64,000 nt of DNA from Paracoccus methylovorus (GTDB lineage: Bacteria > Pseudomonadota > Alphaproteobacteria > Rhodobacterales > Rhodobacteraceae), in the NCBI RefSeq assembly GCF_016919705.1, contig NZ_CP070368.1:1860001-1924000 (forward strand), given 5' to 3'. This document shows, piece after piece, positions 55,240-64,000 of this stretch. A model generated the notes under the pieces. The model searched no databases and was not told the DNA's origin. It saw nothing but the letters and a program-made list of their open reading frames with translations. Within the stretch, counting starts at the first letter, position 1. Each line of letters begins with the position of its first letter. Made by a program: the position numbers and the translations under genes.

Positions 55240-56763
55240 ATGGATGTGCCCGCGGTCGCCTATGTCCGGATGTCGACCGACCACCAGAAATACTCGACCG
55301 AGAACCAGCTCGACGTCATCCGCAAATATGCATCGGATCGTGGGCTCCAGATCCTGCGCGTCTTCGAGGATTCCGGTCGGAGCGGGCTTCGTCTTGACGG
55401 TCGCGAGGCGCTGCAAAATCTCATGGCCGAGGTTCAAACGGGTTATGCTGATTTCAAGGCGATCCTCGTCTATGACGTCAGCCGTTGGGGCCGGTTTCAG
55501 GATGCCGACGAAGGCGCGTATCACGAGCATGTCTGCTCGCGCGCCGGGATCCGCGTCCATTACTGCGGCGAGCAGTTCGAGAATGACGGCAGCATCGGCT
55601 CGAATCTGCTGAAAACCGTCAAACGGGTCATGGCGGGCGAATACAGTCGCGAGCTGTCGGTAAAGGTCTTCGCGGGCCAGTGCCGCCTTGTCGAACTTGG
55701 CTTTCGCCAAGGCGGCGCGCCCGGATACGGATTGCGCCGGGTGCTGATCGATGAGCACGGCAATCCCAAGGGCGAGCTGTCGCGCGGTGAGCAGAAGAGC
55801 CTTCAGACCGACAGGATCATTCTCGTCCCCGGCCCCGAGCACGAACAGGACGTCGTCCGACGCATGTATCGCATGTTCGTCGAGGACGGCCGATCCGAGC
55901 GAGAGATCGCGGATGCCCTGAACACCGACGGACTGCGAACCGATCTCGACCGGCCATGGACGCGGGCGACGGTCCATCAGGTGCTGACCAACGAGAAATA
56001 CATCGGCAACAACGTCTTCAACAAGATCTCCTTCAAGCTGAAGCAGCGCCGGGTGGTGAATCCGCGCGAGATGTGGATCCGCGCCGAGGGCGCCTATCCG
56101 GCCATCGTCGATGAAGCGCTGTTCCTGCGCGCCCGGGAAATCGTCGATGCACGCAGTCGCCACCTCTCCGACCAGGACCTGCTGGACGCACTCCGGGCCC
56201 TGCTTGCCAGCAAGGGCTTCCTTTCCGGGCTGGTCATCGACGAGCACGAGGACACGCCGTCATCGAGCGCGTTCCGGTCCCGGTTCGGCAGCTTACTGCG
56301 CGCCTATGAAATGGTCGGCTATCAGCCCGACCGGGACTACCGATACATCGAGATCAACCGCAAGCTCCGCGAGGCTCATCCACAGATCGTTGCCGACGTG
56401 ATTGCTGGAATCGAAAACGCTGGTGGCAGCGCCGTTCAGGATCCCCGGACCGAGCTTCTGACCGTCAACGGCGAATTCACGGTATCGGTCGTGCTGTCGC
56501 GATGCTTCGAGACCGCGGCAGGCTCGCTGCGCTGGCGCATCCGCCTCGACACGGGGCTCTTGCCAGACATCACCATCGCCATACGCATGGACGAACTGAA
56601 CGCGGCGCCACGCGACTATTACGTCCTCCCGAGCATCGACATGACCGCGGATCGGCTGCGGCTCGCCGAGCAAAACGGCCTGTCTCTCGATGCCTATCGC
56701 TTCGACACGCTCGATTTCTTCTTCTCAATGGCCGGCAGGGCCAGATTCTCGGAGGTGGCCTGA
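55240..56763 (+). CDS. Serine recombinase (resolvase/invertase family)
   Basis: 507 residues from the ATG at 55240, preceded by GAGGTG; a TTG at 55189 with AAGGA is an alternative that adds 17 residues. N-terminal catalytic domain: VAYVRMSTDHQKYSTENQ (nucleophile Ser12), LVYDVSRWGRFQDADE and the ICRVHYCGEQF-like segment; then a recombinase domain (GAPGYGLRR, VRRMYRMFVEDGRSEREIADALN) and a long C-terminal part without a visible zinc ribbon. Large serine recombinases move or resolve elements. The next gene starts at its stop (TGATG), so the partner proteins are made together. Confidence 0.9.
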   Translation: MDVPAVAYVRMSTDHQKYSTENQLDVIRKYASDRGLQILRVFEDSGRSGLRLDGREALQNLMAEVQTGYADFKAILVYDVSRWGRFQDADEGAYHEHVCSRAGIRVHYCGEQFENDGSIGSNLLKTVKRVMAGEYSRELSVKVFAGQCRLVELGFRQGGAPGYGLRRVLIDEHGNPKGELSRGEQKSLQTDRIILVPGPEHEQDVVRRMYRMFVEDGRSEREIADALNTDGLRTDLDRPWTRATVHQVLTNEKYIGNNVFNKISFKLKQRRVVNPREMWIRAEGAYPAIVDEALFLRAREIVDARSRHLSDQDLLDALRALLASKGFLSGLVIDEHEDTPSSSAFRSRFGSLLRAYEMVGYQPDRDYRYIEINRKLREAHPQIVADVIAGIENAGGSAVQDPRTELLTVNGEFTVSVVLSRCFETAAGSLRWRIRLDTGLLPDITIAIRMDELNAAPRDYYVLPSIDMTADRLRLAEQNGLSLDAYRFDTLDFFFSMAGRARFSEVA

Positions 56764-57671
56764 TGCCCGACGACATCCCGACCGATGACCACAAGCATGT
56801 GACCCTCATCCCGACCGACAGGATCCGGATCCTCAATCCGCGTGTGCGCAACCGGCGAACATTCGAGGAAATGGTCGAGAGCATCGCGCGCATCGGCCTC
56901 AAGCGCCCGATCACCGTGACCCGGCGCGCGGACACGGAGCCAGCAGAATACGACCTCGTCTGCGGCCAGGGGCGGCTCGAAGCCTTCATCGAACTGAAGC
57001 AGGACGCCATCCCTGCCATCGTGATCGACGCCGATGAGAGCGATTGCCTCGTCATGAGCCTCGTCGAGAACTGCGCCAGGCGCCAGCATCGCGCGATCGA
57101 TCTGATGCAGGAAATCGGCACCCTTCGGAAGCGCGGCTACAACGATCGCGAGATCGCCGACAAAATCGGGGTCAGTTCCGAATACGTCAACATGATCGCC
57201 GGACTGCTGGAGCGCGGCGAGCAGCGCCTCGTATCAGCAGTCGAAACCGGAATCATGCCATTAAATCTCGCGATCGAAATTTCCAAAACCGATGACGAAG
57301 GGGCTCAGCGTGCACTCATGGATGCCTATACCGAGAAGAAGCTGCGTGGGAAAAAGCTGACGGCTGTGCGGCGCCTGCTTGAGCGACGCCAGCGGCAGGG
57401 TCGGCGCGTCGATGAAACGCCTTTCGGCCGCAAGGTTAACCGTAGCGAGCGTCCTTTGACCAGCGATGCCCTCGTGCGGGCCTACCGTCAGGAAGCGGAC
57501 CGCCAAAAGGTGATGATCAAGAAGGCCGAACTGGCCCAGAGCAGGATTCTATTCGTTGCGGAAGCGTTCCGTGCGCTGCGGAGCGACGAGAACTTCCTGA
57601 CGCTGCTGCGCGCGGAAAATCTCGAAGCTATGCCCACATATCTGGTAGAGCAATCGAGGACGAACCCATGA
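56763..57671 (+). CDS. ParB-like protein 1 of recombinase operon
   Basis: 302 residues. ParB nuclease-like N-terminal domain: LNPRVRNRRTFEEMVESIARIGLKRPITV, CGQGRLEAF, then LVENCARRQHRAIDLMQEI; a helix-turn-helix follows (YNDREIADKIGVSSEYVNMIAGLLERG), then a RepB-type C-terminal region. Such proteins bind specific DNA sites. No ParA gene is present, so a conventional partition role is unlikely. Overlaps both neighbours. Confidence 0.85.
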   Translation: MPDDIPTDDHKHVTLIPTDRIRILNPRVRNRRTFEEMVESIARIGLKRPITVTRRADTEPAEYDLVCGQGRLEAFIELKQDAIPAIVIDADESDCLVMSLVENCARRQHRAIDLMQEIGTLRKRGYNDREIADKIGVSSEYVNMIAGLLERGEQRLVSAVETGIMPLNLAIEISKTDDEGAQRALMDAYTEKKLRGKKLTAVRRLLERRQRQGRRVDETPFGRKVNRSERPLTSDALVRAYRQEADRQKVMIKKAELAQSRILFVAEAFRALRSDENFLTLLRAENLEAMPTYLVEQSRTNP

Positions 57672-58588
57672 CGCGAAAGGATCGCCACCATATCGACGCT
57701 GTCCTCCACAGTTTTGAGGACGCCTGCGCGACACTGCCCGTCAACGCGCTTTTGCCGGTCCGGACGCTTAGGAACGCAACAAAATCCAGCAGGAAATACC
57801 AGCAGATCGCCGCCTCGATCCGCGAGGTCGGTCTTGTGGAACCGCCTGTGGTCGCCCGCGACCCATCAAATCCGGGCACCTTCCTTCTGCTGGATGGGCA
57901 TGTTCGTATAGAAGTGCTGAAGGATCTCGGTATTGAATCGGTTGAGTGCCTGATTTCCACCGATGACGAAGCCTTCACCTATAATAAGCGCATCAGCCGG
58001 TTGTCATCGATTCAGGAACACAGGATGATCCGGCGCGCCATCGAACGAGGCGTTCCTGAAGAAAAAATCGCCAGAGCGCTGGACGTCAATCCCCAGACCG
58101 TCCGCCGCAAGTTCCGCATGCTGAACGGAATCTGTGACGAGGCGGTTGCCATCCTCAAGGACAAGCCCTGTCCGATGGTGGTGTTCGAAACCCTCAGGAA
58201 GATGAAGCCGCTACGTCAGGTCGAAGCTGCCGAACTGCTTGTTAATGCCAATAATTACTCGGTCGCTTATGCCTCTGCGATCCTGGCCGGCACCCCCCAA
58301 TCCCAGCTGATGGAAGGCGCGAAACCCAAGCGTCTCAAGGGCATTTCGCCCGAGGCAATGGCCCGGATGGAAAACGAGCTGGCGCGCCTTCAGGAGGCGA
58401 TCTCCTCCATCCAGGAGACTTATGGTCAGGATCACCTGCATCTGACCATCATCAAGGGTTACCTTGCAAAGTTGCTCGGAAACGCACGGGTGGTGCGCTA
58501 TCTGATGCAAAATCGTCCCGAATTCCTGACTGAATTTCAGGTGATCGCGGACATGACATCCACTCTGCCGCCCGAGGCGGCCGCCTGA
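57668..58588 (+). CDS. ParB-like protein 2 of recombinase operon (RepB C-terminal type)
   Basis: 306 residues. ParB-like N-terminal domain with LLLDGHVRIEVLKDLGIESVEC, a helix-turn-helix GVPEEKIARALDVNPQTVRRKFRML and a C-terminal helical RepB-like part with a basic ARVVRYLMQNRPEFL. It differs from protein 1, so the pair are probably two specialised DNA-binding proteins. The ATG overlaps the stop of protein 1 by 4 bp. Confidence 0.85.
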   Translation: MTRKDRHHIDAVLHSFEDACATLPVNALLPVRTLRNATKSSRKYQQIAASIREVGLVEPPVVARDPSNPGTFLLLDGHVRIEVLKDLGIESVECLISTDDEAFTYNKRISRLSSIQEHRMIRRAIERGVPEEKIARALDVNPQTVRRKFRMLNGICDEAVAILKDKPCPMVVFETLRKMKPLRQVEAAELLVNANNYSVAYASAILAGTPQSQLMEGAKPKRLKGISPEAMARMENELARLQEAISSIQETYGQDHLHLTIIKGYLAKLLGNARVVRYLMQNRPEFLTEFQVIADMTSTLPPEAAA

Positions 58589-58892
58589 TCTCCGCACGAC
58601 GACCAATGGGGACCCGGACCCATATCAAGCGCGGGGACCGCAGGAGACGCCGCACTGTGGGGCGGATCGAGCGCGGTGGTGGGAATGGCGGCGAACCCGC
58701 TCGGAGCCCACCAGGCTGGTTCGAATTTTCGCCGGCCGCGTGACTGGCCTGACGTCAGTCATGATATGAGGCGGGCGTGCCGGGAAAGCACTGATGGATC
58801 CCGGCACGCCCAAGCGCTTGGCCTGATGCGATTGCAATGCTTCGTTCTTGCATACATACCACCGGTCCAACCAGCTGACAGGGCAAGATGCT
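58589..58892. other. Gap downstream of the recombinase operon
   Basis: 304 bp between convergent units; contains no gene I can support and no clear terminator. Confidence 0.5.
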
Positions 58893-59600
58893 TCAGTCCC
58901 GGTATGGAGCCATTGCCTTAGCTTCGGTCTGCATCGGCAGATGGTTGCGCGGAATCGGGACCGTACTGACCCATTCGCCCTCGCCACGATCTCGGAATGT
59001 ATGGACAGCACGCTCAATGATACCTTGGTCGATGACCGGCGCATCCACCACCATATGCAGTCCTACCCCGTAGCTGTACGAACGATCAATTTCAAAGGAC
59101 TCATAGATATCTGGCGGGGAATCTTTCAGAATCTGCGATGCTGTGCGTTCCTGGTGCTCTCGTACCGTCAGGCCGTCGAGGGAGACATAGCGACGCGGTT
59201 CGGGAAAAATAACCCGATGCATTTTCTGACCACGCACCGACGGCACCTGTACGGTTTTCCAACGAAACTCTGCCTCAAACTCGGCCTCGGTCAGCAGAGA
59301 CTGGGTTTGCTCCCAAGCCAGTTCGCTGACTTGGTCCCAGAATGCCATCTGGCCTGTGATGATCTCAGCATTCCAAATCGTGTGGCCATCCATGCCAAGA
59401 AACAGGAAATCGAACCACTGATTATAGATATCCGGTCGTCCGGGCTCATCCAGCAGCTGATGGCTGGTGAACATACCGCCATAGCGCGGCGTATCGCGCA
59501 CGATCCGCCAACGCAGCTGCACGAAGGCATCGCGCTGCCGGCGGCGGGAAAGCTCGCCAAAGGGAAGCTGGGACCTGCGACCTTTACTGAATCTTGCCAT
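58893..59600 (-). CDS. Hypothetical protein of accessory DNA
   Basis: 235 residues with no signal peptide or membrane span. It is rich in aromatic and charged residues (FDFLFLGMDGHTIWNAEIITG, AELAWEQTQSLL, VHTFRDRGEGEWVSTVPIPRNHLP). I do not recognise a family. Its codon use resembles true genes here. It sits next to an IS5-family element that inserted 40 bp upstream, so its own promoter may be separated from it. Confidence 0.65.
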   Translation of the reverse strand: MARFSKGRRSQLPFGELSRRRQRDAFVQLRWRIVRDTPRYGGMFTSHQLLDEPGRPDIYNQWFDFLFLGMDGHTIWNAEIITGQMAFWDQVSELAWEQTQSLLTEAEFEAEFRWKTVQVPSVRGQKMHRVIFPEPRRYVSLDGLTVREHQERTASQILKDSPPDIYESFEIDRSYSYGVGLHMVVDAPVIDQGIIERAVHTFRDRGEGEWVSTVPIPRNHLPMQTEAKAMAPYRD

Positions 59601-59640
59601 GGTTTTTCAGTCCTGTTGAGGCTGTTGACGCCAGCGCAGC

Positions 59641-60694
59641 GACGTTGTTGCAGAAGTCAGGCAGCAGTCGGATGTGCCCCTTTCCCCGTTGACGTTATGC
59701 CACGCGTTCGATCTCGGCGGTGCCGAGCGCATTGAAACGGTTGATGAGTGCAACGCGGATCTGGACCTCGGCTGTTTGACGGTCCGGGTCGCGTGATGCG
59801 ATGCGTTCGCCGAAGGCCTTGAGGCATCTCATCTTTGCTTCGATCCGACTTCGGGCGTGATATCCAGACCACCGTTTCCAGGCCGCTCGTCCCAGACGTT
59901 GTGTGGCTTTGAGGGTCTCGTTGCGGGCTCGCGCGGCAGGGCAGTCCTCCCGCCATCGTCGCCCATTCCTGCGGATCGGTATGACCGCCGTGCCACCGCG
60001 CTCCAGGATTGCGGTGTGGCAGCGTCGTGTATCATAGGCGCCGTCGCCGGTCACGGTGCCGATCTGTTCGGCGGGTTGGATCTGCTCCAGCAGATGGGGC
60101 AGAATTGGGCTGTCGCCCTTGTCGCTCGAGGTGAATTCTACGGCGCGGATGTCGCCGGTGGCCGTGTCCATCGCCAGATGAACCTTGCGATATTGGCGTC
60201 GGCGCTGTGTGCCATGCTTGCGCGCCAGCCATTCACCGTCACCCAGGAACTTGATCCCGGTGCTATCGACCAGCAGGTTCAGTGGCCCTGGCGCACGGCG
60301 GCTCGATATCTGCACCGTGATGCGTTTCTGGCGGCGACTCAGGGTGGAGAAGTCCGGCACCGGCCAGTCGAGACCGGCCATCGATAGGATGCTCGCCACC
60401 ATCCCAGTCGTTTGTCTCAGCGGCAACCCGAACAGCACTTTCACCATCAAACAGAATTGGATTGCAGCATCGCTGAATACCGGCGGTCGGCCATTACGCC
60501 CGGCTTTCGCAGCTCGCCAGACCATATCCTTGTCCAGCCAGATCAACAGGGAGCCTCGTCGCTTCAGCGCTTCGTTATAGCTCTTCCAGTTCGTCGTGTG
60601 GTAGCGGGCAGGCTCAGGCTTACTCATGGCTAAAGCCTAGCCGCATGGATTCGTAAACGGAATCCTGCAGGAGCGTGACTTCTGCAACAACGCC
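59641..60694. mobile_element. IS5-family insertion sequence (IS903-like group)
   Basis: 1054 bp bounded by 19-bp inverted repeats: GACGTTGTTGCAGAAGTCA (59641-59659) and the inverse of GGCGTTGTTGCAGAAGTCA (60676-60694), one mismatch. It contains one intact transposase gene. A target duplication could not be identified. Confidence 0.87.
59695..60627 (-). CDS. IS5-family transposase
   Basis: 310 residues. DDE motifs LLVDSTGIK (first Asp), TVTGDGAYDTRR (second Asp) and RSRIEAKM (Glu) are in place, and the N-terminal TTNWKSYNEALKRRGSLLIWLD is characteristic of the IS903/IS1031-like branch. Complete and probably active. It lies inside the inverted repeats of its element. Confidence 0.93.
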   Translation of the reverse strand: MSKPEPARYHTTNWKSYNEALKRRGSLLIWLDKDMVWRAAKAGRNGRPPVFSDAAIQFCLMVKVLFGLPLRQTTGMVASILSMAGLDWPVPDFSTLSRRQKRITVQISSRRAPGPLNLLVDSTGIKFLGDGEWLARKHGTQRRRQYRKVHLAMDTATGDIRAVEFTSSDKGDSPILPHLLEQIQPAEQIGTVTGDGAYDTRRCHTAILERGGTAVIPIRRNGRRWREDCPAARARNETLKATQRLGRAAWKRWSGYHARSRIEAKMRCLKAFGERIASRDPDRQTAEVQIRVALINRFNALGTAEIERVA

Positions 60695-60854
60695 GTTTGG
60701 CGTCGACGTTGCGTCTTGTTCTGCCGCATCTGAAAGCGGCAGCTTGGTCCCGCGTCGTTACCATATTCGCCGGAGCTTCGCTGCGGCACCAGTCGAGCGG
60801 CAGCATCGGGGAATGCGGCCGCGCAGCACAGAGCGAGGCCGACCGGCAGCAAAG

Positions 60855-62354
60855 GGCCGATTCTGTTGAAAAACCCTGTTGCCGGGCGGCCTTCGAGCTG
60901 ATTCACTTTTGAAAAGCATGGAGGTAGCGGCAATGATGGGGCCTCGTCAGATCGCTCAAGGTCAGCTTTTCTACGACTTCTCGCTGGAAGCCATGGTGCC
61001 AGCTGATCACCTGCTGCGCTCTTTGGACCACTTCGTTGACCTGTCATCGGTTCGGCCATTGCTTGCCCCTTCCTATAGCTCGACCGGCAGGCCTTCCGTC
61101 GATCCCGAACTGATGATCCGCATGCTGTTGGTCGGCTATTGCTACGGAATACGTTCCGAGCGGCGGCTGTGCGAAGAGGTGGGACTGAACCTGGCCTATC
61201 GCTGGTTCTGCCGCCTCGACCTGACGGATCCGGTTCCGGACCATTCGACCTTTTCGAAGAACCGCCATGGCCGGTTCCGCGATTACGATCTGCTGCGGCA
61301 GGTCTTCGAGACCGTTCTGGCTCGTTGCATCGCGGAGGGGCTTGTTGGTGGCCGCCTGTTCGGGGCGGATGCTTCGCGATGCAAGCCGCTACAACAAGAT
61401 GCAGACCGAGCACTGGTCGGCGAGCGAAAGTGCCAGCCGTGCGGTGCAGGAATATCTCGACACCCTTGATGATGCGGCATTCGGCGGCGCGACAACGGTG
61501 CAGCCCAAGACCCTGTCCCCCAGTGATCCTGCCGCCCGCTTCACCGGGGCGAACGGTGATCGCCCCTTTTTTGCCTACAGCACCAACTATCTGGTCGATC
61601 TGGAGCATGCGATCATCGTGGATGTCGAGGCGACCGCGCCGGTGCGACAGGCCGAGGTCGGATCCGTGCGCAATATGATCCTGCGCACAGAGGACACGTT
61701 CGGCCTTCATCCTGAAACACTGGTCGCCGATACCGCCTATGGGGCGGGCGAGATGCTGGGCTGGCTGGTCGATGAACAGGGCATCGACCCTCACATCCCG
61801 GTCTTTGACAAAACCGAGCGCAGCGATGGCGCCTTTCCGGCCACGGCCTTCTCCTTCGATCCAGAGGCCAATGAATATACCTGCCCGGGAGGAAAGAAGC
61901 TGAAGAAATACTGGCGCCAGCAGCGAACCGGGGTCTGCAAGGACGGCGCGACCAGATACTATGCCAGCAAGCACGATTGCTCGGCCTGCGTCCTGAAAGC
62001 TAAATGCACACCGAATGTCGAGGCCCGCAGGATCGCCCGGCACAAGCATGAGGACGCCCGGGATTATGCGCGGCAACTGGCAAAGACCGATGCCTATGCG
62101 GCTTCAGGCTATGCCAGAAAGAAGGTCGAGATGCTCTTCGCTCACCTCAAGCGCATCATGCGGCTCGACCGCTTGCGCCTGCGCGGGCCGAATGGAGCGA
62201 AAGACGAATTCCTCCTGGCCGCCACCGTCCAGAACCTGAGGAAGCTGGCGAAACTGCTGCCGATGACGCCAGAGGGCGCCTGAAATGACAATAGCTGACG
62301 TGCATCGCGGTTACAGCGTCAAAAAGAAGGCCGACTTTTTCAACAGAATCGGCC
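60855..62354. mobile_element. IS1182-like insertion sequence, inactivated
   Basis: 1500 bp between perfect 19-bp inverted repeats (GGCCGATTCTGTTGAAAAA at 60855-60873 and its inverse at 62336-62354). Its transposase gene carries a frameshift. Confidence 0.83.
60933..62283 (+). pseudogene. IS1182-like transposase, frameshifted
   Basis: From the ATG at 60933 (GGAGGT upstream) the first frame gives MGPRQIAQGQLFYDFSLE, GRPSVDPELMIRMLLVGYCYG, CRLDLTDPVPDHSTFSKNRHGRF and GGRLFGADAS, then is lost at about 61370-61385. A second frame picks up at ASRYNKMQTEHW and runs to 62283 with DTAYGAGEMLGWLVD, CPGGKKLKKYW, a CSACVLKAKC cysteine pair and VEMLFAHLKRIMRLDRLRLRG. The junction looks like a small deletion in a row of similar codons, so the gene is probably dead. 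Confidence 0.85.
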
Positions 62355-62756
62355 GTTGACCGACGATCGCCTCTGGGGTTACACGGCAAAGTTGCATGCA
62401 AGCGGGCCGGGCAGGCGAACTCAGCCGCGAAGCTCTTGACCTCACCAGAGGGTCGCCTTTTGACACAAAAGGCAAGACTCTCTGAAACGCCACAACATTT
62501 TGAAATTTCATCAAGTCTCGCTTTGTTCTTCTGAGAATCTTGAACGAATCCAGTGGTTTTGACCAGCGCGTTTTTTATCGATTGCCTTTTGTTTCACGAC
62601 ACGTAGATGGACGGACCTCTATCCTCGAGGAATCTTGCCGCATTGCATCCAGCGCCAAGGCAGACCGCCTCGCAGGAGCAGGCGAGGATTTTGATGGGGT
62701 CTGAGGCATTCCAAATAGCGTTGCTTCAAAGACAGAGCCGGAAGGGATTACGCCAT
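62355..62756. other. Non-coding stretch with the 136-bp miniature element
   Basis: 402 bp with no gene. Its middle is the miniature element at 62461-62596; the flanks 62355-62460 and 62597-62756 show nothing recognisable. Confidence 0.55.
62461..62596 (+). mobile_element. 136-bp miniature derivative of the tniQ unit ends (MITE-like)
   Basis: Starts TGACACAAAAGGCA (one mismatch to the 41180 end) and finishes TGCCTTTTGTTTCA. The first 34 bp match the left end at 41180-41213 and the last 104 bp match the right end at 54429-54532, overlapping in the middle. No coding capacity. It could be a non-autonomous copy mobilised by the same transposase. Confidence 0.6.
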
Positions 62757-63680
62757 CTACCCTGTCCGTTCGATCCCTAGCCTCTCGATCATGTCGTCTC
62801 GGTCTTTCAGCGCCTTGCGGGCCGCCTCGGGGCGGGCGGTGGCGCAACTGTTGATGAGGCACTCGATCGCGACCATGAAGGCGCCCATGCTGTTGGACAG
62901 AAAGCTTGATTTGTGTTCGACCAGAATGGCGGCGCGTGACGGCCCGACCAGAGGCGAGGCCGCGCGATCCGTTAGGGCGATGACGTCCAGACCGATGTCG
63001 GCGGCAATGGCCGCGACATCGACCACCTGTGAAGAATAGGGCGCGCAACTGACCGAAATCAGCACATCGCCCGCCCCCAGCAGGGCCAGCCCCTCGGCCG
63101 TGCCAAGATTGTTGGCATCCAGCAACTGCACGTCGGAACGGATCATGCGCAGGCCATAGACCAGAAAACTTGCCACCGAATGGAACTGCCGGATCCCGTG
63201 AACCGTGACGCGGGGCGCATTCAGAATCAGTCTGGTGGCCAGACTGAAAGCCGTCTCATCAAAGTTTTCGATGAAGCGGGCGATATTGGCCTGATTTTCA
63301 TGGCAGAGCTGTTCCGCGCGGGCGCGCGCCGGGGCGCGGCCCTGCAACGCGGCCTGCGCCTGCCGCGAATAGAATGCCCCGGGCGCTGCCATGGAAGCCG
63401 AAAGCAGCACCTGCTGCAAGGCCGGAAAGCCCGAATAGCCGAGTGACCGCGCCAGCCGGGTGAGGGTCGAGGGATTGACACCAAGTTCACCGGCAAGGGT
63501 CGTGATCGACAGCAGCGCCGGGCTGCCCACCATCTCAATCAGGCGCGACAATGCTGCCGCAGCTTTCGAGCCAAGTGTTATCGGCGCGGCGCCGCGCCCG
63601 ATTTCCAGAGCGAGCGCCCGCAGACCATCAAGCGTGTCGGGTGCTGCCGTGATAGGCGGGCTTTCCAGTGGCACAGTCAT
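62757..63680 (-). CDS. MurR/RpiR-family transcriptional regulator
   Basis: 307 residues from the ATG at 63680. N-terminal HTH_6 domain (MVGSPALLSITTLAGELGVNPSTLTRLARSLGYSGFPALQ) and a C-terminal SIS sugar-binding domain (GIRQFHSVASFLVYGLR, GDVLISVSCAPYSSQVVDVA). RpiR regulators sense phosphosugars or other small molecules and usually control adjacent catabolic genes. The reading frame of the upstream gene overlaps its start by 53 bp. Confidence 0.87.
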   Translation of the reverse strand: MTVPLESPPITAAPDTLDGLRALALEIGRGAAPITLGSKAAAALSRLIEMVGSPALLSITTLAGELGVNPSTLTRLARSLGYSGFPALQQVLLSASMAAPGAFYSRQAQAALQGRAPARARAEQLCHENQANIARFIENFDETAFSLATRLILNAPRVTVHGIRQFHSVASFLVYGLRMIRSDVQLLDANNLGTAEGLALLGAGDVLISVSCAPYSSQVVDVAAIAADIGLDVIALTDRAASPLVGPSRAAILVEHKSSFLSNSMGAFMVAIECLINSCATARPEAARKALKDRDDMIERLGIERTG

Positions 63681-64000
63681 AAATGCTCCAGCTAAGCGCC
63701 CCCCGCGCAAGCGTCAGAACCGCCGTGCCCAAGGTATTTTCTTCGTCCGGATCATCCGATGCGTCCCGGCGAATGGGAAGCCCCGAAAGATCGCCGTCGC
63801 GCAGGATCGCAAGAACTTCGGCCCCGTCAGCGATCATGACTTTGCCGCGCCGCTGCCGGTCCGCCGAGGACCGGGTGATGATCTGCCCCCTCAGCCCGCC
63901 TTGCAGATGAAGCGCGTGGTTGGCGTGCAGGGCCGGCTTTGTGATTTCCACAACAGAGGTATCGCCGCCGCCGAACTCGACCGACAGGATACGGCGGTCG
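63628..64000 (-). CDS. Unidentified enzyme, C-terminal part (possibly C45-type acyltransferase/peptidase)
   Basis: The frame runs from the window's right edge to a stop at 63628 (at least 124 residues) and is open at the edge, so the gene starts outside. Visible segments HANHALHLQG, ITRSSADRQRRGKVMIADG, DPDEENTLGTAVLTLARGALSWSIYDCATGKPAYHGS vaguely resemble the C-terminal half of C45 Ntn-hydrolases (acyl-CoA:6-aminopenicillanate acyltransferase family). That is a weak impression from segment order. Expressed with the RpiR-type regulator gene. Confidence 0.5.
   Translation of the reverse strand, partial: DRRILSVEFGGGDTSVVEITKPALHANHALHLQGGLRGQIITRSSADRQRRGKVMIADGAEVLAILRDGDLSGLPIRRDASDDPDEENTLGTAVLTLARGALSWSIYDCATGKPAYHGSTRHA

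Noticed and set aside
56763..58588. A plasmid partition locus
   Set aside because: Two ParB-like genes but no ParA and no replication gene nearby; coupling to a recombinase argues for another role.

Overview
The window is high-GC DNA with alphaproteobacterial gene content and reads as a Paracoccus-like member of the Rhodobacteraceae. This comes from recognising families by eye: a CenR-type response regulator beside ribA, a 2,3-dihydroxybenzoate operon, yfgM-bamB-der order, and a recurring intergenic palindrome built around AAATATCC plus a G-run that I associate with this family. No database search was possible.

Layout. (1) 1-9.4 kb is core: Trm112-like protein, LON-domain protein, thioredoxin/TPR co-chaperone, exonuclease III, a response regulator, ribA, an L,D-transpeptidase, an SDR, an rRNA methyltransferase, a metallophosphoesterase and a lipid kinase. 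(2) 9.7-14.2 kb makes and activates 2,3-dihydroxybenzoate for a catechol siderophore: isochorismate synthase, isochorismatase and DHB dehydrogenase face a DHB-AMP ligase and a free-standing aryl carrier protein. No condensing NRPS is present. (3) 14.4-18.8 kb: two membrane proteins, tRNA-Gly, a cyclopropane fatty acid synthase and 6-phosphogluconate dehydrogenase. (4) tRNA-Cys (18967-19040) is an integration site. A 4.5-kb element lies between a 47-bp direct repeat of the tRNA 3' end (18994-19040 and 23478-23524). It carries an integrase, a small DNA-binding protein, a ClpP-like prohead protease, a capsid fragment and a replication initiator whose gene contains four 18-bp iterons plus tandem 12-mers, as in lambda gene O.

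(5) 23.6-31.3 kb is further accessory DNA: a Hint-domain gene cut off at its 5' end, an IS5-like scrap, a toprim pseudogene and, between them, the most unusual locus here. This is a coupled operon of a YdcF-like protein, a 1288-residue fusion of a MurC-type Mur ligase with an NRPS adenylation domain, carrier domain and thioesterase (cysteine at the nucleophile position), and a GH3 beta-N-acetylhexosaminidase. I know of no characterised enzyme with this architecture and infer that it makes or remodels an aminoacylated muramyl-type product.

(6) 31.4-40.8 kb returns to core: rarD, yfgM-like, bamB-like, der, a membrane protein, serS, a periplasmic thioredoxin, meaB, ogt and rpmB. (7) 41.2-54.5 kb is bounded by inverted ends (14-bp core TGAAACAAAAGGCA) and starts with tniQ. 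It carries an istB remnant, a Ugp-like ABC importer with a phosphodiesterase, thiC under a TPP riboswitch, and a divergent ampR-ampC class C beta-lactamase pair. A 136-bp miniature copy of the two ends lies at 62461-62596. (8) 54.7-62.6 kb is mobile: a small regulator divergent from a coupled serine recombinase-ParB-ParB operon, an unknown gene, an intact IS5-family element and a frameshifted IS1182-like element. (9) The window ends in an RpiR-type regulator and the C-terminal part of an unidentified enzyme.
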